Positions 10,971 through 22,575 of a DNA stretch of 64,000 bases are shown in pieces. The translations under genes were made by a program, and so were the position numbers. Source of the stretch: Capitulum mitella. Its lineage: Eukaryota; Arthropoda; Thecostraca; Pollicipedomorpha; Pollicipedidae. The DNA is taken from contig CP099850.1 in the NCBI GenBank assembly GCA_030062745.1, positions 2,356,001 through 2,420,000 on the forward strand, read 5' to 3'. The stretch's first letter is position 1, and every line of letters starts with the position of its first letter. Below the pieces are notes generated by a model. That model was given only the letters and a program-made list of their open reading frames with translations, did no database searches and had not been told where the DNA came from.

Positions 10971-13370
10971 TTGATAGTCCGAGCACATCAATGCAATGTA
11001 CCGTATGTGTATCTCCCTTTGGCTTTGTTGATCAATCTGATGTTTTGGGACTAAAACTCATTGGATGAATGTGGCCGAGTCTGTCGCACTAAATAAACCG
11101 ATTTCTCGAAACTATGGATCTGCGCGTCGTTGCTGTTCAACATTTCATGCCAGCAACACTACATGCGAGCATCTACCGACATGCATTGCAAACCAGAGTG
11201 GCTTGCCTTGAGTGCCTGGAGCAGAATTCAGGCCTAGTGGGAACCATGCTTTCCATGCGCATTGAGATGTAAATGGCTTCTACATAAGAGTAAATAACTG
11301 CTTGATGTCAAATGCCATTATTTGTTTTGCTCTGGCCAAATCAGGCCTTGTTGTTCATTGAGAGAAAAGTTAGTGTTATGCACAGTTTAAGCAGCCATTT
11401 TCGATGACAGTTAGCGGGCATTTTAACGACTATTTACAATGTTCTCGAAAACAGCCACTTGAACTACACGCGAAACAGCCTTGGTCGCCTAACCCTGCTA
11501 GTCATCACACCAACCGTCGGATACAGGGATCCCTGTATCCGCCCATGCGGTACGGCCTGGCCGTCCGTGAAAAGATCAAGCGACGGTTGGCGTGACGAGC
11601 GGGAGGAAAATTTGGAATCAGAATACAAACGCAGTGAAGCACAAGCGCAGAATCTGTTGATAACGGCCGTCTCCGAAGATCCTGGCGATGGAGATCCTGA
11701 ATGTTTCGCAGTTTGCATCACTGTTACGGTGGCAGTGCCTCACGTGGTCTCCTGAGGGAGTGTTCTGGGCATGGTGCCGGGCGTCCTGCAGGTGTCCATT
11801 GCATCTGGTCGCACGTGCCGCGTCTTGCTTCTCTCATGCAAATGTTGCACCTCTTGATCTCGGTCGCACAGATGTCGTCGACCGTCGCCTTGGCCAATCA
11901 AGCCCAGTCCTTACCACATGGATCCTCTCCCTGGGCCCGTTGACGTCACCCTGACGCTACTCGCTCCGACTCCGGTGACTCCCATCCTGGATCACCAACC
12001 CTCGCCCCGACTTTGCCAACCCTCGCCCTGATTCCTCCGACTCTCAGCCTAATTTCACCAACGTGACTTGACCCGTCACTTTGAACCGGTCCCTTGGATC
12101 TTCGAACGCTCACTCCAGTGTCTCTGGTCTCTACACCGTGCTGTTGACTGTTCCAAGATGGCGGCCGGTGTGAACGTCAATACACTGACGTCCGTCCGCG
12201 GACGGGCCTTTCCATTGGCATGTCTCATCTCTTCTTTACATCTATGGTCAGAAAAGCCAAAAACTGTTCGAAATACAAGAGCAATGAAAGAGCATATACA
12301 AAAACAAGGAAATGATAATAACAATCGCAGACAGCTGCCAGAGGCCAGCCGACCTCCGCGGCTAATCAAAGTCAACGGTGCTGCCCAGTCACGTGGCCAA
12401 GGAAATGACGTCACTTTACGGAGGTCGGGGCCTCCGGAAGGCAGGTTTTTATCGAGCTATTCAACGACGCTTTAGACTGCCAGGGCCTTGTCGCGTCGCC
12501 CTGACAACCACGCACACCATTTTAGCAGGACGTGCCCAATAAAAGCATCGCATGAATTCGAATCCGGGACCTCTTGCCCCAGCGTAGAGTGCACCAACAC
12601 CCAGCATACCCTGCCCCTGCCTCTTCCACGACAAAGAGAGCCCATGAAGTTAACGGGATGCTCTTGTCTTAAGAACATGTTCTTAATTGAGATAGCCAAA
12701 GTATAGCAAGTGTAATATAAGCTGATTCTTAATATGTTGCGTGATGTGCTCCAAAACTTAATGTCTGCGGTGTTTTAAAACGATTTTCAAGAAACTTTCA
12801 TTCGTAGCATGTTCCACCTAATGTGTATGGTGGCACATGTTGTTATCAATAGGACACGGACTAGCTAATGTGTGATGTCATATCACAAGATAACTACAGA
12901 ATATAGACTGCTTACAGCTTTATTTGTGCATTAAGCAATTTATAAGAGAAAAACGTTGACCAGCGCCATTTTTAGACTAACCGAAATTATTTATGGAAAG
13001 CCGGCCAATGTAAAACATTCCCATCAACCTGCACAGATCATAAATTGTCGACAAACTGTCTTCTGCTAAGTATGGTTGGTATATCACGCAAATCATATCG
13101 CAACGTTCTGTGCACAGAAAATTCGCCGTTGCAAAGTGACAAACAAGTTCATGCTAAGCAAAAAAAAAAAACAAAAAAAAAAGAAAAAACAGAAGAATGA
13201 GGCAAAACCATGGGTGCAGCAGCACGTAAGGACCATAGCAAGTAGGGCGGTGACTTCATCTTAAGCTTAGAAAGTTCTAACATTGGCCGCATGATGGTGC
13301 ATGAAAAGATTTGACCTCAGAATTGTTTCTGGTCCTGAAAACTTCAAAAACGTCCCCGTACGCATGGCGT
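10971..13370. other. No firm gene; CpG-rich island around 11.6-12.5 kb
   Basis: Positions 11600-12480 are richer in GC and CpG than the flanks and carry a YY1-like site (listed separately), so a promoter is conceivable. No coding exon was convincing. A-rich runs at 13160-13190 may be the tail of a degraded retroelement. Positions 12545-12570 hold a tRNA-T-arm-like word. Confidence 0.4.
12154..12166 (+). promoter_or_regulatory. YY1-like motif at a possible start codon
   Basis: CAAGATGGCGGCC matches the YY1 consensus AAGATGGCGGC, which in animal promoters often sits just downstream of the transcription start and can include the initiator ATG. It lies inside a CpG-rich stretch. The frame after the ATG is open but its product is not recognisable. 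Confidence 0.3.
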
Positions 13371-13560
13371 CCTTTAGAAAAGCGATGCCAAATAGTCCAT
13401 GTAGCGGAAAAACGATGAATCTAGAGATCCATGGCATAAATCAGTGGGGCTAACATATCGTATCTGGCAGCCCGGCGTACGCGTCTTTTAGAAAAGGGAT
13501 ACCGAACAGCATACGCAGCGGAAAAACCAATAACTCTTCATGGTACACAAAGACCTCCAT
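13345..13560. repeat. Two-copy tandem repeat, 114-bp period
   Basis: CCTTTAGAAAAGCGATGCC at 13371 recurs as CTTTTAGAAAAGGGATACC at 13485, and both are followed by (A/G)CAGCGGAAAAAC or TAGCGGAAAAAC. The copies are diverged. Positions 13561-14029 after it hold no recognisable gene. Confidence 0.55.
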
Positions 13561-14029
13561 AGGAAATCCAGACTGCGCTGCATGTGAGGAGGCCATGCCA
13601 CGAACCGCCTGTTACCGCCCTCATCCATGCGATATCACTGCCACCTATACCGGCTTGATTTCGTAGCTTGCGGGCGATTGTAAACGATTCGCCAGGGCAC
13701 GAAGAAACGTTGTTTCGTGATACACGGCCTATTACTATAAGCACACTATGTCCCGATGAGAAATCTGCACCAAACGGGTCAAAACAGGCTGTCGGAGTCA
13801 CGGAGTCGAGGAGAATGAGGTTTCAAGTCCAAACACGCTCAAGCACAGCCCAGATTCGGATATGCTTTACGCGAATATGTATATCCAGGTTTCCATTACA
13901 AAAGCTCGATCGTGCGTGAAACTGATGCTTGATACTGAACGAAAGTATCTTTATTGTGCCTACTATTTTGTGGTCTCCAGCGTATGCTTTACGCTGGAGG
14001 CCGACTAGGATTGGCCAATTGGATCAAAG

Positions 14030-14930
14030 TTCAGTTCAGTTCAGTTCAGTTTATTTACGAATCATTCCAGCGCGTGGATTACTGTTTGGCTCGAGTCACT
14101 TTAGTGCAGCATATGCGCGATCGTCATACAGATAAAACTAGGCAGTGAGAAACCGCAAGATATAGAAGATAGTTCGTCAAGTTTGCGCACAAACTCTCCG
14201 CGGGTTCGAGAGGCGGTGATGTCCGGCGGCAGGCGGTTCCAGGACGACACCGCGCGATACGAAAAAGCCCTGCGGGCCACAGACAGACGGAAAGTCGGCG
14301 GCTCCAAGGCTCTGGCCGCCGACGCCTGGGTTGCACGCTGGGACACAGCGGTGTGTGAAGTGAACGGGGAACGGACCGCCACCGGAGAACTCGGGAGCTC
14401 GGAAGACACCAATGCTGTCGCGTCTCGCAATTAAAGTAGTCACGTACGGCGCGCCAGCCCAGCGCCCTCAGGGTCGCCGACATCGAATGCCACTTACGAG
14501 CCCCGAAGACGATCCTGGCTCCAAAGTTCACCACCCTCTGAACTCTGCTAACGTGGCATGACGCGACCCCGCCCCAGACCGAATGGCAGTAAAGGATGTG
14601 GGTGAAAACATATGACTGCATTAGAAGTGTCAGGACCTTGGGCGTAAGATGGTGACGCAACTTATACAGACAGAGCAGGATGGAGTGCACTTTTTTGGCA
14701 ACCTTGGATATGTGCTCCTCCCAGGGCAAGGAGCTGTCGATAATGACCCCCAGCATCTTCACGGACGGAGAAGTGGTTAGTATGTGGCCGGCAAAGTTAA
14801 GATGGAAGGAAGTGGTCTTCTTGAGGTTATTGGCTGTGCCGACAAGGAGCAAGGTTGTTTTGGATGCATTTATTTTGAAAGAGATGGATGTAAAATAGGA
14901 TTTGACGGCAAGGAGAGTCTCTTCTTGCCG
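14030..14930 (-). mobile_element. Broken 3' part of a CR1/L2-type LINE (reverse transcriptase C-terminus)
   Basis: Read on the minus strand, the peptide shows the C-terminal reverse-transcriptase signature: KINASKTTLL, then MLGVIIDSSLPWEEHI, then QSYVFTHILYCHSVWG and RVQRVVNFGARIVFG. The typical tail RRAFSYRAVSSWNRLPPDI follows in another frame near 14200-14290, so at least one frameshift separates them. The upstream polymerase and endonuclease domains are missing (5' truncation, usual for LINEs). The 3' end is marked by four TTCAG units at 14030-14049; short tandem tails of this kind are typical of CR1/L2 elements. It cannot be active. Confidence 0.75.
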
Positions 14931-15361
14931 GGATTTGATCCGGGATTTGATCCACCACCAAAGATGAGAGATGAAAGAGCTGCATGTTGCAAACACATTG
15001 CGTATGTGGGCAACATTATATTCAGGTGTAGGGGCGACGGTAGCTATTTCGGGACGGGGGGGGGGCAAACTGTTCGCGGATCCAGCAACCCAATTCGGTC
15101 GAACCTAAATCACCCATAAATTCTGGATTCTCTTTGGATTTCGGTCACTTCGTTTTATGTCCAGACCACACATGACAAGAAATAAATGTGACGGAGTTGA
15201 GTGGTGATGATCAACGAATTATTGCGCTCCCAGGTTTCTACATTTCTTCGTATTGTATTGAGTGCTTTTGGTCTGTGGTGAGGTCTTATTAATTTACCAC
15301 ATGTTTTACACATAAACCATACGAATGCAAGACATATCGCCTCCTTCGATAGAGGTGGTTT
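14931..15361. other. No recognisable gene
   Basis: Contains a local GGGATTTGATCC duplication at 14931-14955 next to the LINE break and a G-run at 15055-15064. Confidence 0.4.
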
Positions 15362-15436
15362 GGTGTGGCGCGCTGATGGCGCGAAACGTGCCAGTTAAAC
15401 AATAATACAAACAAAATAAAACAAAATAAACAAAAG
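15362..15436 (+). repeat. Hammerhead-like core followed by A-rich tail
   Basis: GCGCTGATGGCGCGAAACGT at 15370-15389 contains CTGATG and GAAAC, the two conserved strands of the hammerhead ribozyme core, with TGGCGC and GTGCCA around them able to pair. An A-rich tail (ACAAAATAAAACAAAATAAA) follows. This layout is seen at the ends of Penelope-like and related retroelements. The stem between the two core strands would be minimal, so a functional ribozyme is doubtful. Confidence 0.3.
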
Positions 15437-16135
15437 CGTTTTTTCACCCAATTTCTTGTCATCCGCGCGATCTCCTCATCTGGTTAAATATCCAGGAATG
15501 ACTGGGACTGCACTCTGCAAACGAACGTTTCAAATGACTTCATCGGGCTCGTATGCATATAGGACACAGCGCAAATACTTTCACAAAAAATCATTGCTTC
15601 AAAAAGGTATTTTGAACATTAGTCACGACGGTTCAAGCCAATGGCGCAGCCCGGACTTTTGTGGGGTGAGGGAGATCCGGAGAGTGAGGGGACCATTGAC
15701 AGATACGAGGTGCATCCATGGCAAGAACACTAGGGGTACTAGTGAATGATATTTTAGAATCATCAAGAATGAGTGTGCCCGTCAGCGCCAAAGCATACAG
15801 GGATTCCATGCGTATGACTTCTGGCCCGCGTTGTGCGAGGTTTCCAACCGTCTCTATTTTGTCCACCGGTACATCCTGCATCTCAGACTCTGAAGATTGC
15901 AGAGGTAAATTATATGCTCAGCGCTATTCAAGTTATTTGTGCTTTATGGCGCTACGAACAAATTTTATTATGTCATCCAGGGATTTGCCCTAGATCATAC
16001 ACCCTGTCACTGAGCCTGACTCACTGGAAGGTATGCTTCCACAGAAATAGCACATAAATAACGACCGGGACGAAATTCTTTGTGCTTCGTTTACCACATT
16101 CCGACCACAAATCGGTCTGACCCGGTTTTTACGAC

Positions 16136-16136
<1 letters not shown>
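15437..16136. other. No recognisable gene
   Basis: Short open frames only; no family recognised. Confidence 0.45.
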
Positions 16137-16187
<51 letters not shown>

Positions 16188-16285
16188 GTATGTATGTATA
16201 TGCATGTGTATACATACATATATATACATATATAAAGATATATATATATATATTTATATATAGATGTGTGTGTGTGTGTGTGTGT
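16137..16285. repeat. TA and TG microsatellite cluster
   Basis: About 24 TA units (16137-16185) are followed by TATG-type repeats, more TA, and a TG run (16263-16285). Confidence 0.9.
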
Positions 16286-16836
16286 ATACCCACGCCTGTG
16301 CTTGGTTTGTGGTGCGAAATGACGGCGCAACTGTTGACTTCCCACGGCCCGTGGTGATAGCTAGTGGAATTGCAGGACATGGTGGCGTTGCAGCGTACCG
16401 GCATTGCGGTAACATTCGTAGCGTTGTTGTATCGTTTCACGGCAAGTAGCTCGGGGTGCGGCAGGCGTACCATTACCCTGTTCAAGTTTCGAGGACCTGT
16501 CGTGTGGGTGCGACTGCAGTCAGACACAAATGCCCTCTTCTTATCGAGAAATTCCCCTTGCGCGCATCCATATCTACGCCTATCTATAGGGAAGTTCATT
16601 ATATCTTTTGATGTATTTTAAGTGTTATTGGGTGAGAACTGGGTTGCTTGAGACTTGAAAATTTCTGAAGCTGGAATGATAAGACTTTTAGGGCCCTTGG
16701 CTTAAGTTACGTCACTGGGCTCCCTTCCAATATACCGACACCATCCCATGACAAGAGGATCTTTCCTAGCTGGAGGCTCCTTTGCAGAGGAGCATCCTGT
16801 CCGGTCAGCTCGCATATGTCTTTTGGTAGATAGGGG

Positions 16837-16915
16837 AAACTGCCCAATGGGCAGTTTCTAACTGCGTTTTTTTTTTGTTAGAAACTGCGTAACACAGTTT
16901 CTAATTCTAACTGCA
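16837..16915. repeat. Nested inverted repeats built on CAGTTTCTAAC
   Basis: AAACTGCCCA-A-TGGGCAGTTT (16837-16857) is a perfect 10-bp-arm palindrome. It overlaps CAGTTTCTAAC (16852-16862), which is inverted as GTTAGAAACTG at 16877-16887 and appears again as CAGTTTCTAA at 16895. The three units can pair in alternative ways. Confidence 0.6.
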
Positions 16916-18339
16916 GTTCCCTGCCTAACTGCGCCACCCCCACTATCTACTAATCAAGAGAACTAATTGACAAATGGACATTTTCCGAGAGAGACAGCAT
17001 GGCTGCACATCTGATCCTTTTCTCATCCTCCAATCGGCAAAAATACGCAAAACGCGACATGTAAACTTTTTATACACCGTCATTTGAATCGACCTCAAAG
17101 AAACGCGACCAATTATTTTTCAAGATTTGTAGAGAATTGATCAAGGAATTTAGTTGCGCAACGGTGGAAGCAATGAAATTTTGATACCGCGTAATGACAT
17201 AACCAGTTCCTGTTTCAAGACTCGGCCGCCAAAAACTTGTACGTGGCACGCGACCATTTTTGCGGGCGCAAAAATATGTTTCCCCAATGTTTTTGGATGG
17301 GGGGACAATTTGTCCCCATTGTCCTCGCGCTTTCGCCGCCACGGCCCGGGGACGTGATTTGCATTCTTTCGTGAGGATCCTGGCCCTTTAATGCTGATTT
17401 GGCCCTTCCCAATGGTTATAGACCCCCAATAATTTCTGCCGATTTTAAAGGGAAATGTCAACAATAACGAGAAAAACGGACGCCAGTATGTAGACAACAA
17501 ATATGTAGAAAGCATAGGTTAAAACATGAAGTGATGTATCTACCTTTCTATCTTCTGGGATATATGTCTGTATACAAGGGGATGTATGCGACTTTTTACT
17601 TGACAAATAGAAACAAAAAGCTTATAAGTTTTCGTTGGTCAAAATAAAGTGGATTAAATCTGTTGATAAACCCACATTCGGGGGAGGTTAGGTTGTCAGG
17701 CACTCAGATCTGTCCCCCCAAAATCATTCACAGAAATCGACGCCCCTGATTATATCTGCTAGACAGTTATGTGCTCGAATTCCACCACGAAGAAAAATGC
17801 TGAGCCGAATCGTAGGCCAAGGGAAGTTCCCGTCGGATCGGAAAATGGCCATAGTGCTGCGGTAACGGGTCATAATTGCAAGACACCAGCACTTTATCTC
17901 AACATTTCGACTGTTGCGGCTGTGGGCTACGATGTTGGTACTTTGCGGAGCCGCAAATATTTTGCAAAGACCTATGTCATAGCATCACGCAAACATAGTT
18001 TCACGTTCGCTTGAAATACAAATATTGACCAAGTCATGGCACGAGAAGATAAGACTGCCTCTAAAAAGTTCGTTTTAATGCGATATCAAGGCCACAATTC
18101 GAACGATAGGAGCCATTTATCAATGTTTTTCTTGTGGCGTCAGTGCATGAACAAACCGAGACCACAGATAAAGGTTCGCCAAACAAGGGCACACGGCGCC
18201 AGTGCCCTCTGACGTTTGCATACGAAATTATTCCCAGTGATTCGCCGAAAAAGGACAGAAATTATCATTATACACGTGCACTGAATGCTTCGCTCTTGCG
18301 CTGAGGACGAAATTCGGAGAAATACTTATAACCGACAGC
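16916..18339. other. No recognisable gene
   Basis: Moderately AT-rich sequence with short open frames of no recognisable family. GGTTAGGTT at 17686-17694 looks like two arthropod telomere units but is too short to count as one. Confidence 0.45.
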
Positions 18340-19095
18340 ATCACCCCTAGTGAAAGCGCCGCCGGAAAATAACGCCGCCCCTCGGGAGCCAATGAGATGG
18401 GCCAACAAGCACCTCAGATTTGAGGTGACGTGCCTTCGAAGGGACGTGACAGGAAGACGACACGAGAACAGAGTATGCCACCCAGACGGCAGCAGCCGCC
18501 TCACCATTTGGCAAGCCTGCATGAATTTACAGCACAACCACAGGAGTGTAGCATGACAGCCGCGGGGCCGCTGACAGAAACGCGGCAACGTGGCGGAGCC
18601 GGCGGCACGTCACTGGCTCCGCCCCTGCCGTGCCCCGCGGGGGTGGTCATATCCACCCATCTGCCCTCCCTGCGACGCCACAGAGCAGACAAAACCGGTC
18701 CGGCGCCCCGCTCCGGGCCGGCCGCTGCTGTGCTGAGGTCGGCGCGTGCGGCCTCAGCCACCTCTGCCGAGAGCGCGCTGCTGGGGAGGGTCCAGTATTG
18801 TGTGACCCGCCGGACAGGCGACAGTTGTGTTTTCCAGGGGTGGTACTGAGGTCACGGCGGGTCGCCGGTCGGTGCGGCGGGAGGTGGCGACAAACGCCGG
18901 TTGGCAGCGCGAGGGAGAGACGGCACCGAGAGGAACGACTTGTGAAAAGGCTGATACTGATCGGTAAGAGTGGCGAAAGCCAGCTCGGCGGCGCCACCGT
19001 TACGTCACGCCGATTCGGCACAGGAGCCGGCAGAAATCCCGCAGAAGGCGGCGGCTGAGGCCCCCTCACACCGGCAGCCGCCAGTGTCGGCAGCG
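18340..19095 (+). promoter_or_regulatory. CpG-rich 5' region of the ornithine aminotransferase gene
   Basis: GC and CpG rise sharply from about 18350 and continue into the coding region. A CCAAT box (GAGCCAATGAGATGG) lies at 18386-18400 and a GC box (CTCCGCCCC) at 18617-18625. A possible splice donor, GATCGGTAAGAG, lies at 18959-18970, so part of the 5' untranslated region may be spliced. An upstream ATG at 18970 is in frame with the gene, but the sequence between it and 19096 does not resemble a mitochondrial presequence. Confidence 0.45.
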
Positions 19096-20361
19096 ATGCT
19101 GCGCTGCCTGCTGAGGGCCGCGTCGCGGCTGGCCGGCCGGCGCGCGTTTACCAGCAGCGCGCGCACGGCTGAAATCATGGCGCGCGAGGCCCGCCACGGC
19201 GCCTCCAACTACCAGCCGCTTCCGGTGGCGCTGCAGCGCGGCAGCGGCGCGCTCGTCTGGGACGTGGACGGCCGCCAGTACTTCGACTTCTTGTCGGCGT
19301 ACTCGGCCGTCAACCAGGGCCACTGCCACCCGCGCATCGTGGCGGCGCTGACCGAGCAGGCGCAGCGGCTCACGCTGACGTCACGCGCCTTCTACAATGA
19401 CGCGCTCGGCGAGTATGAGGAGTACGCCACGCGTCTGTTCGGCTACGACAAACTGCTGCCGATGAACACGGGCGTGGAGGGCGGCGAGACGGCCGTCAAG
19501 CTGGCCCGCAAGTGGGGCTACATGCAGAAGGGCATCCCCGACTGCCAGGCGCGCGTCATCTTCTGCCGCAACAACTTCTGGGGCCGCACTCTCAGCGCCG
19601 TGTCGTCGTCGACCGACCCGGCCGCCTACGGCCACTACGGCCCGTACATGCCCGGCTTCGAGCTGATCCCATACAACGACCTGACGGCGCTGGAGGAGGC
19701 CGCCAGCCACCCGCACACGGCCGCCTTCATGGTGGAGCCGATCCAGGGCGAGGCTGGCGTTGTGGTGCCAGATGAGGGCTACTTGCGCGGCGTGCGCGAT
19801 ATCTGCACGCGCCATAACGTGCTCTTCTTGGCCGACGAGGTGCAGACGGGCCTGGCGCGCACCGGCCGCCGGCTGGCCTGCGACCACGAGGCGGTGCGCC
19901 CCGACATTCTCATCCTGGGCAAGGCACTGTCGGGTGGCGTGCTGCCCGTGTCGGCCTGCCTCGCCGACGACGCCGTCATGGGCTGCGTGAAGCCGGGCAC
20001 GCACGGCTCGACGTACGGCGGGAACCCGCTGGCCTGCCGCGTGGCCGTGGCCGCGCTGCGCGTCATGGAGGAGGAGCGGCTGGCAGAGCGGGCCGAGCGG
20101 CTCGGCCGGCTGCTGCGAGCCGAGCTGCGCCAGCTCCCCGGGGACCTGGTCACCGCCGTCCGCGGCAAGGGCCTGCTCAACGCGGTGGTCGTGTCGGAAC
20201 GGCTGGACGCCTGGCAGGTGTGCCTGCGGCTGGCCGAGCGCGGCCTGCTGGCCAAGCCCACACACGGTGACGTCATCCGGCTGGCGCCGCCGCTCGTCAT
20301 CAGCGAGGAGCAGCTGATGGAGTGCGCCCGCATCATCCGCAGCACCATCGAGAGCATGTAG
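19096..20361 (+). CDS. OAT: Ornithine aminotransferase, mitochondrial
   Basis: The enzyme transfers the delta-amino group of L-ornithine to 2-oxoglutarate, giving glutamate-5-semialdehyde and glutamate; it uses pyridoxal phosphate and works in the mitochondrial matrix. The product is 421 residues (human 439). The start at 19096 gives [20 protein letters not shown], an arginine-rich, acid-free presequence; a further in-frame ATG 126 bp upstream is less likely. Visible class-III aminotransferase landmarks are [12 protein letters not shown] (Tyr69), [31 protein letters not shown] (Arg164), [19 protein letters not shown] (Asp247) and [14 protein letters not shown] with the cofactor lysine Lys276. 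These stand 16 positions before their human counterparts. [11 protein letters not shown] closes the active site. The gene has no intron, and its third positions are almost all G or C. Confidence 0.96.
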   Translation: MLRCLLRAASRLAGRRAFTSSARTAEIMAREARHGASNYQPLPVALQRGSGALVWDVDGRQYFDFLSAYSAVNQGHCHPRIVAALTEQAQRLTLTSRAFYNDALGEYEEYATRLFGYDKLLPMNTGVEGGETAVKLARKWGYMQKGIPDCQARVIFCRNNFWGRTLSAVSSSTDPAAYGHYGPYMPGFELIPYNDLTALEEAASHPHTAAFMVEPIQGEAGVVVPDEGYLRGVRDICTRHNVLFLADEVQTGLARTGRRLACDHEAVRPDILILGKALSGGVLPVSACLADDAVMGCVKPGTHGSTYGGNPLACRVAVAALRVMEEERLAERAERLGRLLRAELRQLPGDLVTAVRGKGLLNAVVVSERLDAWQVCLRLAERGLLAKPTHGDVIRLAPPLVISEEQLMECARIIRSTIESM

Positions 20362-20578
20362 CGCCCGAGAGCACAGACGCCGCGAAGCGGCCGTCCCACG
20401 GGCGTGCGGCTAGGAATTTGGGGGCTTGCGAAGCTGGAAGTCCCACGTCCTAACTTTTCTTGCATCGTGGAACTGGTAGGGTTGTGATGAAGGCGAGCGG
20501 CACTTTGCCGGATTCCACTCAGCAAGGACGGAGTGCAAATGCGAGGCAAACAATCGCTTCGATGTTATCATTCTTCCG
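20362..20578 (+). other. Probable 3' untranslated region of OAT
   Basis: GC content falls after the stop. No canonical AATAAA was seen close to the stop; AATAAG occurs near 20915, beyond the tandem duplication. Confidence 0.35.
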
Positions 20579-20850
20579 GTGGTTCAGCAAAGCGTGCTGA
20601 CGCGACTAACATTTAATACTTAAGGAGGCCTGCCGAGTGACGCGGATCTGACAATCAACAACGTCCCGGTAACTTGCAAGTAACATGAAGCATATGCAGA
20701 TGTCAGATGCTTCAAGTGGCTCAGCAAAGCGTGCTGAAACGACTGTCTTCATACTTAACAAGACTTGCCGAGTGACGTGCATCTGACAATCAGAAATGCC
20801 CCGGTAACTTAAAAGCAGCATGCAGCATATGCCTGCAATCTAGTCTTTGC
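20579..20850. repeat. Tandem duplication, 137-bp period, downstream of OAT
   Basis: GG(T/C)TCAGCAAAGCGTGCTGA starts at 20581 and at 20718. Both copies continue with TGCCGAGTGACG, ATCTGACAATCA and CCCCGGTAACTT or TCCCGGTAACTT in the same order. Confidence 0.75.
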
Positions 20851-22570
20851 GGCAGTCCAGTATCAAAAGGATTTAATTAATAATGCGGTTACGGGTCGGA
20901 CTTGGTGTAGAATTTCAATAAGGCGATATGCGGCCACATACTTGCCTGCCAGGGAAATTCCATCGCCGCGTGTCGACCTTCATTCGCGTCAACCGGTGCT
21001 CTCCTTCCTTTTATTTCTGACTGGTTATCTAAACACATGTTCCAAAATTACAGAGTCACGGACGGCACTGCACAGGAAGTGAAAACGTCGCATTCCACGC
21101 ACGGCTTTAATGCGGTATGTTTATTCAACGAGCGACAAAGAATTGAGCGTCATTCAAGAGCCATACACCAAAACTAACACTAACGTAACTCTCCAGAAAT
21201 CGCCACAAATCGTGTACTTCTTCAGACCGCCTCCTATCAGATGAACGATGACCAAGGCTGGCAACCTACGACCGAAACCGTACGCTGGTGATGCAACAGA
21301 ACCTTGACTGTCGAAAAAACAAGACTCAATGAACTGGTGAAAAAATGCTCCGAATGAAAATGCGTGCATTACTGATCGAGTGCAGTCAAATGCAAGCAAT
21401 ACAAAATACTCGAGGACGTCTTCACAACCGCATTACGAATAAACGTACACGCACAATCCGTTCGCTTCTAAGTTTGAAGCCCCTTTTCAGGACACCTAAT
21501 CCACAAAACGCATCATCCATACCGCAAAACCTTAGCGCTCTAGAATGAAGCAAACAAATATCGTTTTACATTGCTGGCAGCTGAACTCCGACGGACGAAA
21601 AAAGATGAGCAAAAGCTTACACGAAATACACATGTTGGCAGTAAATTCCAAATTGACAACCCTCACACGTAATATACCTCTAAAAATAAGAACTTTGTAC
21701 ACAAATTTACTTAATGGATTTGATATGAAAACGAGAAACAAATACTGGAGCATAAGAAAGTGGAGTCGCCCTACGCAAGTGTGTAACGACGATGCGAAAA
21801 ACAGGACACGAAGAGACCACACCCACGCAGCTGTGTAAAGTGGGACGCAACAAACACTCAAGATACAGTCTGAAACCGTGGAAAGCAAAGAGAAAAAGCA
21901 CCTGCAAATCACAGAAACCCACGCTTGGCCTCACAGTGTCACATACACAGCTGATGACGCAGCATTCACATATCTAGCCAGTATGAACTTATCTTCTGTA
22001 GCGTAACGTAGGCAGCACAACCTTTTCTGTCGCAAGTACCTCGTGTGACGCGGTGTCACGGACTCCACACGGAGCTACAAACCTGAGCTCGGGAGGGTGA
22101 CGACACCAATCAGAACTGGTGAAAATCAATATGCCATATATCAAACGTTTTGAGCAACTACCCTGGCAGATTCAAAGGCTTTCTGGCAGAGTTCGACGCC
22201 GCGAGTATTACGAACACATGCCACAAGGCAAAACAGCCTGCAGGTGATAACGCTAACATAACATAACATCCAGCTGCCGCGATGCGAGACCACTCTAATA
22301 TGTCCGGCCACATGAACTATGACCACTGCCACCGAAGCAAATCATATTTTAATCTCCAGAGGATCCGATTTGATCCTTCAGTGGTAATGACATTCATCGC
22401 TTGCACGGTTGGATCGTCAAATAGGCCGAGATGAAGCTTACCTTACATGGGCCCCAACACACCAATTGAAGAGTTAACTGACTTCCAGCACCACCCCAAT
22501 AAGGTCCATGCTCAAGTCGTTCCAGTTCAAGTTCATCAGCGAGGCGCCGTCTCCACGGCGGACCACCAGC
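20851..22570. other. Intergenic region between two convergent genes
   Basis: About 1.7 kb without recognisable coding; normal CpG content and AT-leaning. It must hold the 3' ends of both flanking genes. Confidence 0.5.
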
Positions 22571-22575
22571 TGCGC

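Noticed and set aside
12545..12570. GAATTCGAATCCGGGACC, a tRNA T-arm-like word
   Set aside because: No matching A box or acceptor stem was found on either strand, so a tRNA gene is not supported.
17686..17694. GGTTAGGTT here and at 26572 as possible arthropod telomere repeats
   Set aside because: Only two units each; expected by chance and useless for lineage assignment.
18970..19095. Upstream in-frame ATG extending OAT by 42 residues
   Set aside because: The extra residues include several acidic ones and do not look like a mitochondrial presequence, whereas the start at 19096 gives a typical one and human-like length.
19381..20265. Long minus-strand open frame (294 codons) over OAT
   Set aside because: It is the antisense shadow of a gene with G/C at nearly every third position, which removes stop codons on the other strand. 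The product has no recognisable domain.
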